A DNA stretch of 7,107 nucleotides from Bacteroidales bacterium (GTDB taxonomy: Bacteria; Bacteroidota; Bacteroidia; Bacteroidales; UBA10428): assembly GCA_016938095.1 (NCBI GenBank), contig JAFGVG010000058.1, forward strand, positions 1 to 7,107. The letters are read 5' to 3'. A program made the position numbers and the translations under genes. A model generated the notes under the pieces. It had not been told where the DNA came from. It saw only the letters and a list, made by a program, of their open reading frames with translations, and did not search any database. Shown one piece after another: positions 6,126-7,107 of this stretch. Every line of letters starts with the position of its first letter. Position 1 is the stretch's first letter.

Positions 6126-7107
6126 ATGGAAAGCGCTGTTAACAATGCCATTTCATCGCGAGAACAGGAATGGCGAAAGGAATTGAAAAAGCAGATTCCG
6201 GCAAAGGATCGTGCAGCAATAGAAAGGGTAAAAATGCCCGAAGTGGAACCCGGTGAGCGGATCAAAGGCAATATTGAGGTCAACATGGGTATTACGGCCG
6301 AAATGGCCATTCAGGAAGCCAGGCGTTGTCTCGATTGTCCCGATCCCCAGTGTATAAAGGGATGCCCTGTTAACGTTGATATTCCCACTTTCATTAAGCA
6401 TATCGAAGCCGGGGAGTTTCTGAAAGCTGCTGCTTCCATCAAGGAAAACAATGTATTTCCGTCGATCTGCGGCAGGGTTTGTCCCCAGGAAGCGCAGTGT
6501 GAAGCGAAATGCATTTATGCCGTTAAAATGAAAAAGGAGCCGGTTGCCATTGGCTATCTCGAGCGATTTGTAGCTGATTACGAAAATAATTCGGGAAAAA
6601 GTTCTCTTCCTGAAGTGGCTGCATCCAACCATATGAAAGTGGCAGTAATAGGCTCTGGACCCGCAGGGTTAGCTGCGGCCGGCGACCTGGTGAAACTGGG
6701 TTACGATGTTACCATTTTTGAGGCGTTGCATGCGTTTGGCGGTGTATTGAAATATGGCATACCTGAGTTCAGGCTACCCAACAGCATAATCGACCTGGAG
6801 ATCGATAACCTGAGAAAAATGGGGGTTAAATTCGTGAAAAACATCATTGCCGGCAGGACGCTTACTTTCGATGATCTGCAAGACGATGGATTTCGAGCCT
6901 TTTTTGTGGGTAGCGGTGCCGGACTGCCTAATTTTATGAATATCCCCGGGGAGAATTACAACGGCATACTTTCGTCGAATGAATACCTGACCAGGGTTAA
7001 CCTGATGGGAGCTGCCCGTGGCGATTATGACACTCCGGTGCTGCATGGTAAGAACGTTGCCGTTATTGGTGGTGGCAACACGGCCATGGATTCGGTGCGC
7101 ACGGCCA
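6126..7107 (+). CDS. nfnB: NfnB-type / GltD-like FAD- and [4Fe-4S]-containing NADPH oxidoreductase subunit, N-terminal part (3'-truncated by window edge)
   Basis: The frame starts at ATG 6126, nine bases after the nfnA stop, and stays open for 327 codons to the window end; family members run to about 460-480 residues, so roughly 140 are missing. An N-terminal helical ferredoxin-like domain carries two cysteine groups: Cys68, 71, 76 and 80 (CX2CX4CX3CP) and Cys115, 119, 125 and 129 (CGRVCPX4CX3C), the pattern for two [4Fe-4S] clusters in GltD/NfnB. The FAD-binding Rossmann motif is VAVIGSGPAG (172-181), with the family's GGVLKYGIPEFRLP following at 205-218. The NADPH-binding fold begins at VAVIGGGNTAMDS (311-323). 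This is the larger subunit, where NADPH and the bifurcating FAD bind in characterised NfnAB. Databases often label it glutamate synthase small subunit; pairing with NfnA instead of a large GltB favours the Nfn reading. Confidence 0.9.
   Translation, partial: MESAVNNAISSREQEWRKELKKQIPAKDRAAIERVKMPEVEPGERIKGNIEVNMGITAEMAIQEARRCLDCPDPQCIKGCPVNVDIPTFIKHIEAGEFLKAAASIKENNVFPSICGRVCPQEAQCEAKCIYAVKMKKEPVAIGYLERFVADYENNSGKSSLPEVAASNHMKVAVIGSGPAGLAAAGDLVKLGYDVTIFEALHAFGGVLKYGIPEFRLPNSIIDLEIDNLRKMGVKFVKNIIAGRTLTFDDLQDDGFRAFFVGSGAGLPNFMNIPGENYNGILSSNEYLTRVNLMGAARGDYDTPVLHGKNVAVIGGGNTAMDSVRTA

Overview
The window looks like Bacteroidota (Bacteroidetes, probably Bacteroidales) chromosome, likely from an anaerobe. 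Four things suggest this. None of the genes has a clear Shine-Dalgarno site. An exact TAnnTTTG -7 promoter element lies upstream of nfnA. There is a large lipoprotein glycoside hydrolase of the GH2 type. An NfnA/NfnB-type flavoprotein pair is present. The lineage is inferred from these traits, because no rRNA or marker gene is present. All genes seen are on the + strand.

Layout. (1) Positions 1-480 hold the C-terminal end of a nitronate monooxygenase/2-nitropropane dioxygenase-like flavoprotein with a cysteine-rich segment. (2) Positions 481-1029 have no gene. They contain a pair of REP-like palindromic repeats in opposite orientation (575-688), a 198-bp large inverted repeat built from CGCAGAT/ATCTGCG words (692-889), and a possible weak promoter (963-993). 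I see nothing recognisable in 481-574 or 890-962. (3) Positions 1030-4704 encode a 1224-residue lipoprotein glycoside hydrolase of family GH2 with two discoidin-like domains at its N-terminus. (4) Positions 4705-5288 have no gene but are crowded with repeats: a 16-unit heptamer array starting 7 nt after the GH2 stop, a second REP-like pair, a TTCATT-rich stretch and a second heptamer array. A Bacteroidetes-type promoter and a leader of about 120 nt follow. (5) Positions 5289-6116 encode NfnA, and 6126 to the window end encodes NfnB (incomplete), 9 nt apart and clearly an operon.

How the genes relate. NfnA and NfnB should form one cytoplasmic iron-sulfur flavoenzyme complex that exchanges electrons between NADH, NADPH and ferredoxin. 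The GH2 enzyme is predicted to be membrane-anchored and to trim glycans outside the cytoplasm; no SusC/SusD pair or sugar regulator is visible beside it, so it looks like a stand-alone enzyme here. The nitronate monooxygenase-like gene has no evident link to the others. The most unusual content is the repeat load: the GH2 gene is bracketed by similarly arranged REP-like pairs, and two unrelated-looking tandem arrays share a 7-nt period. I found no CRISPR array, tRNA, phage, defence system or transposase gene.
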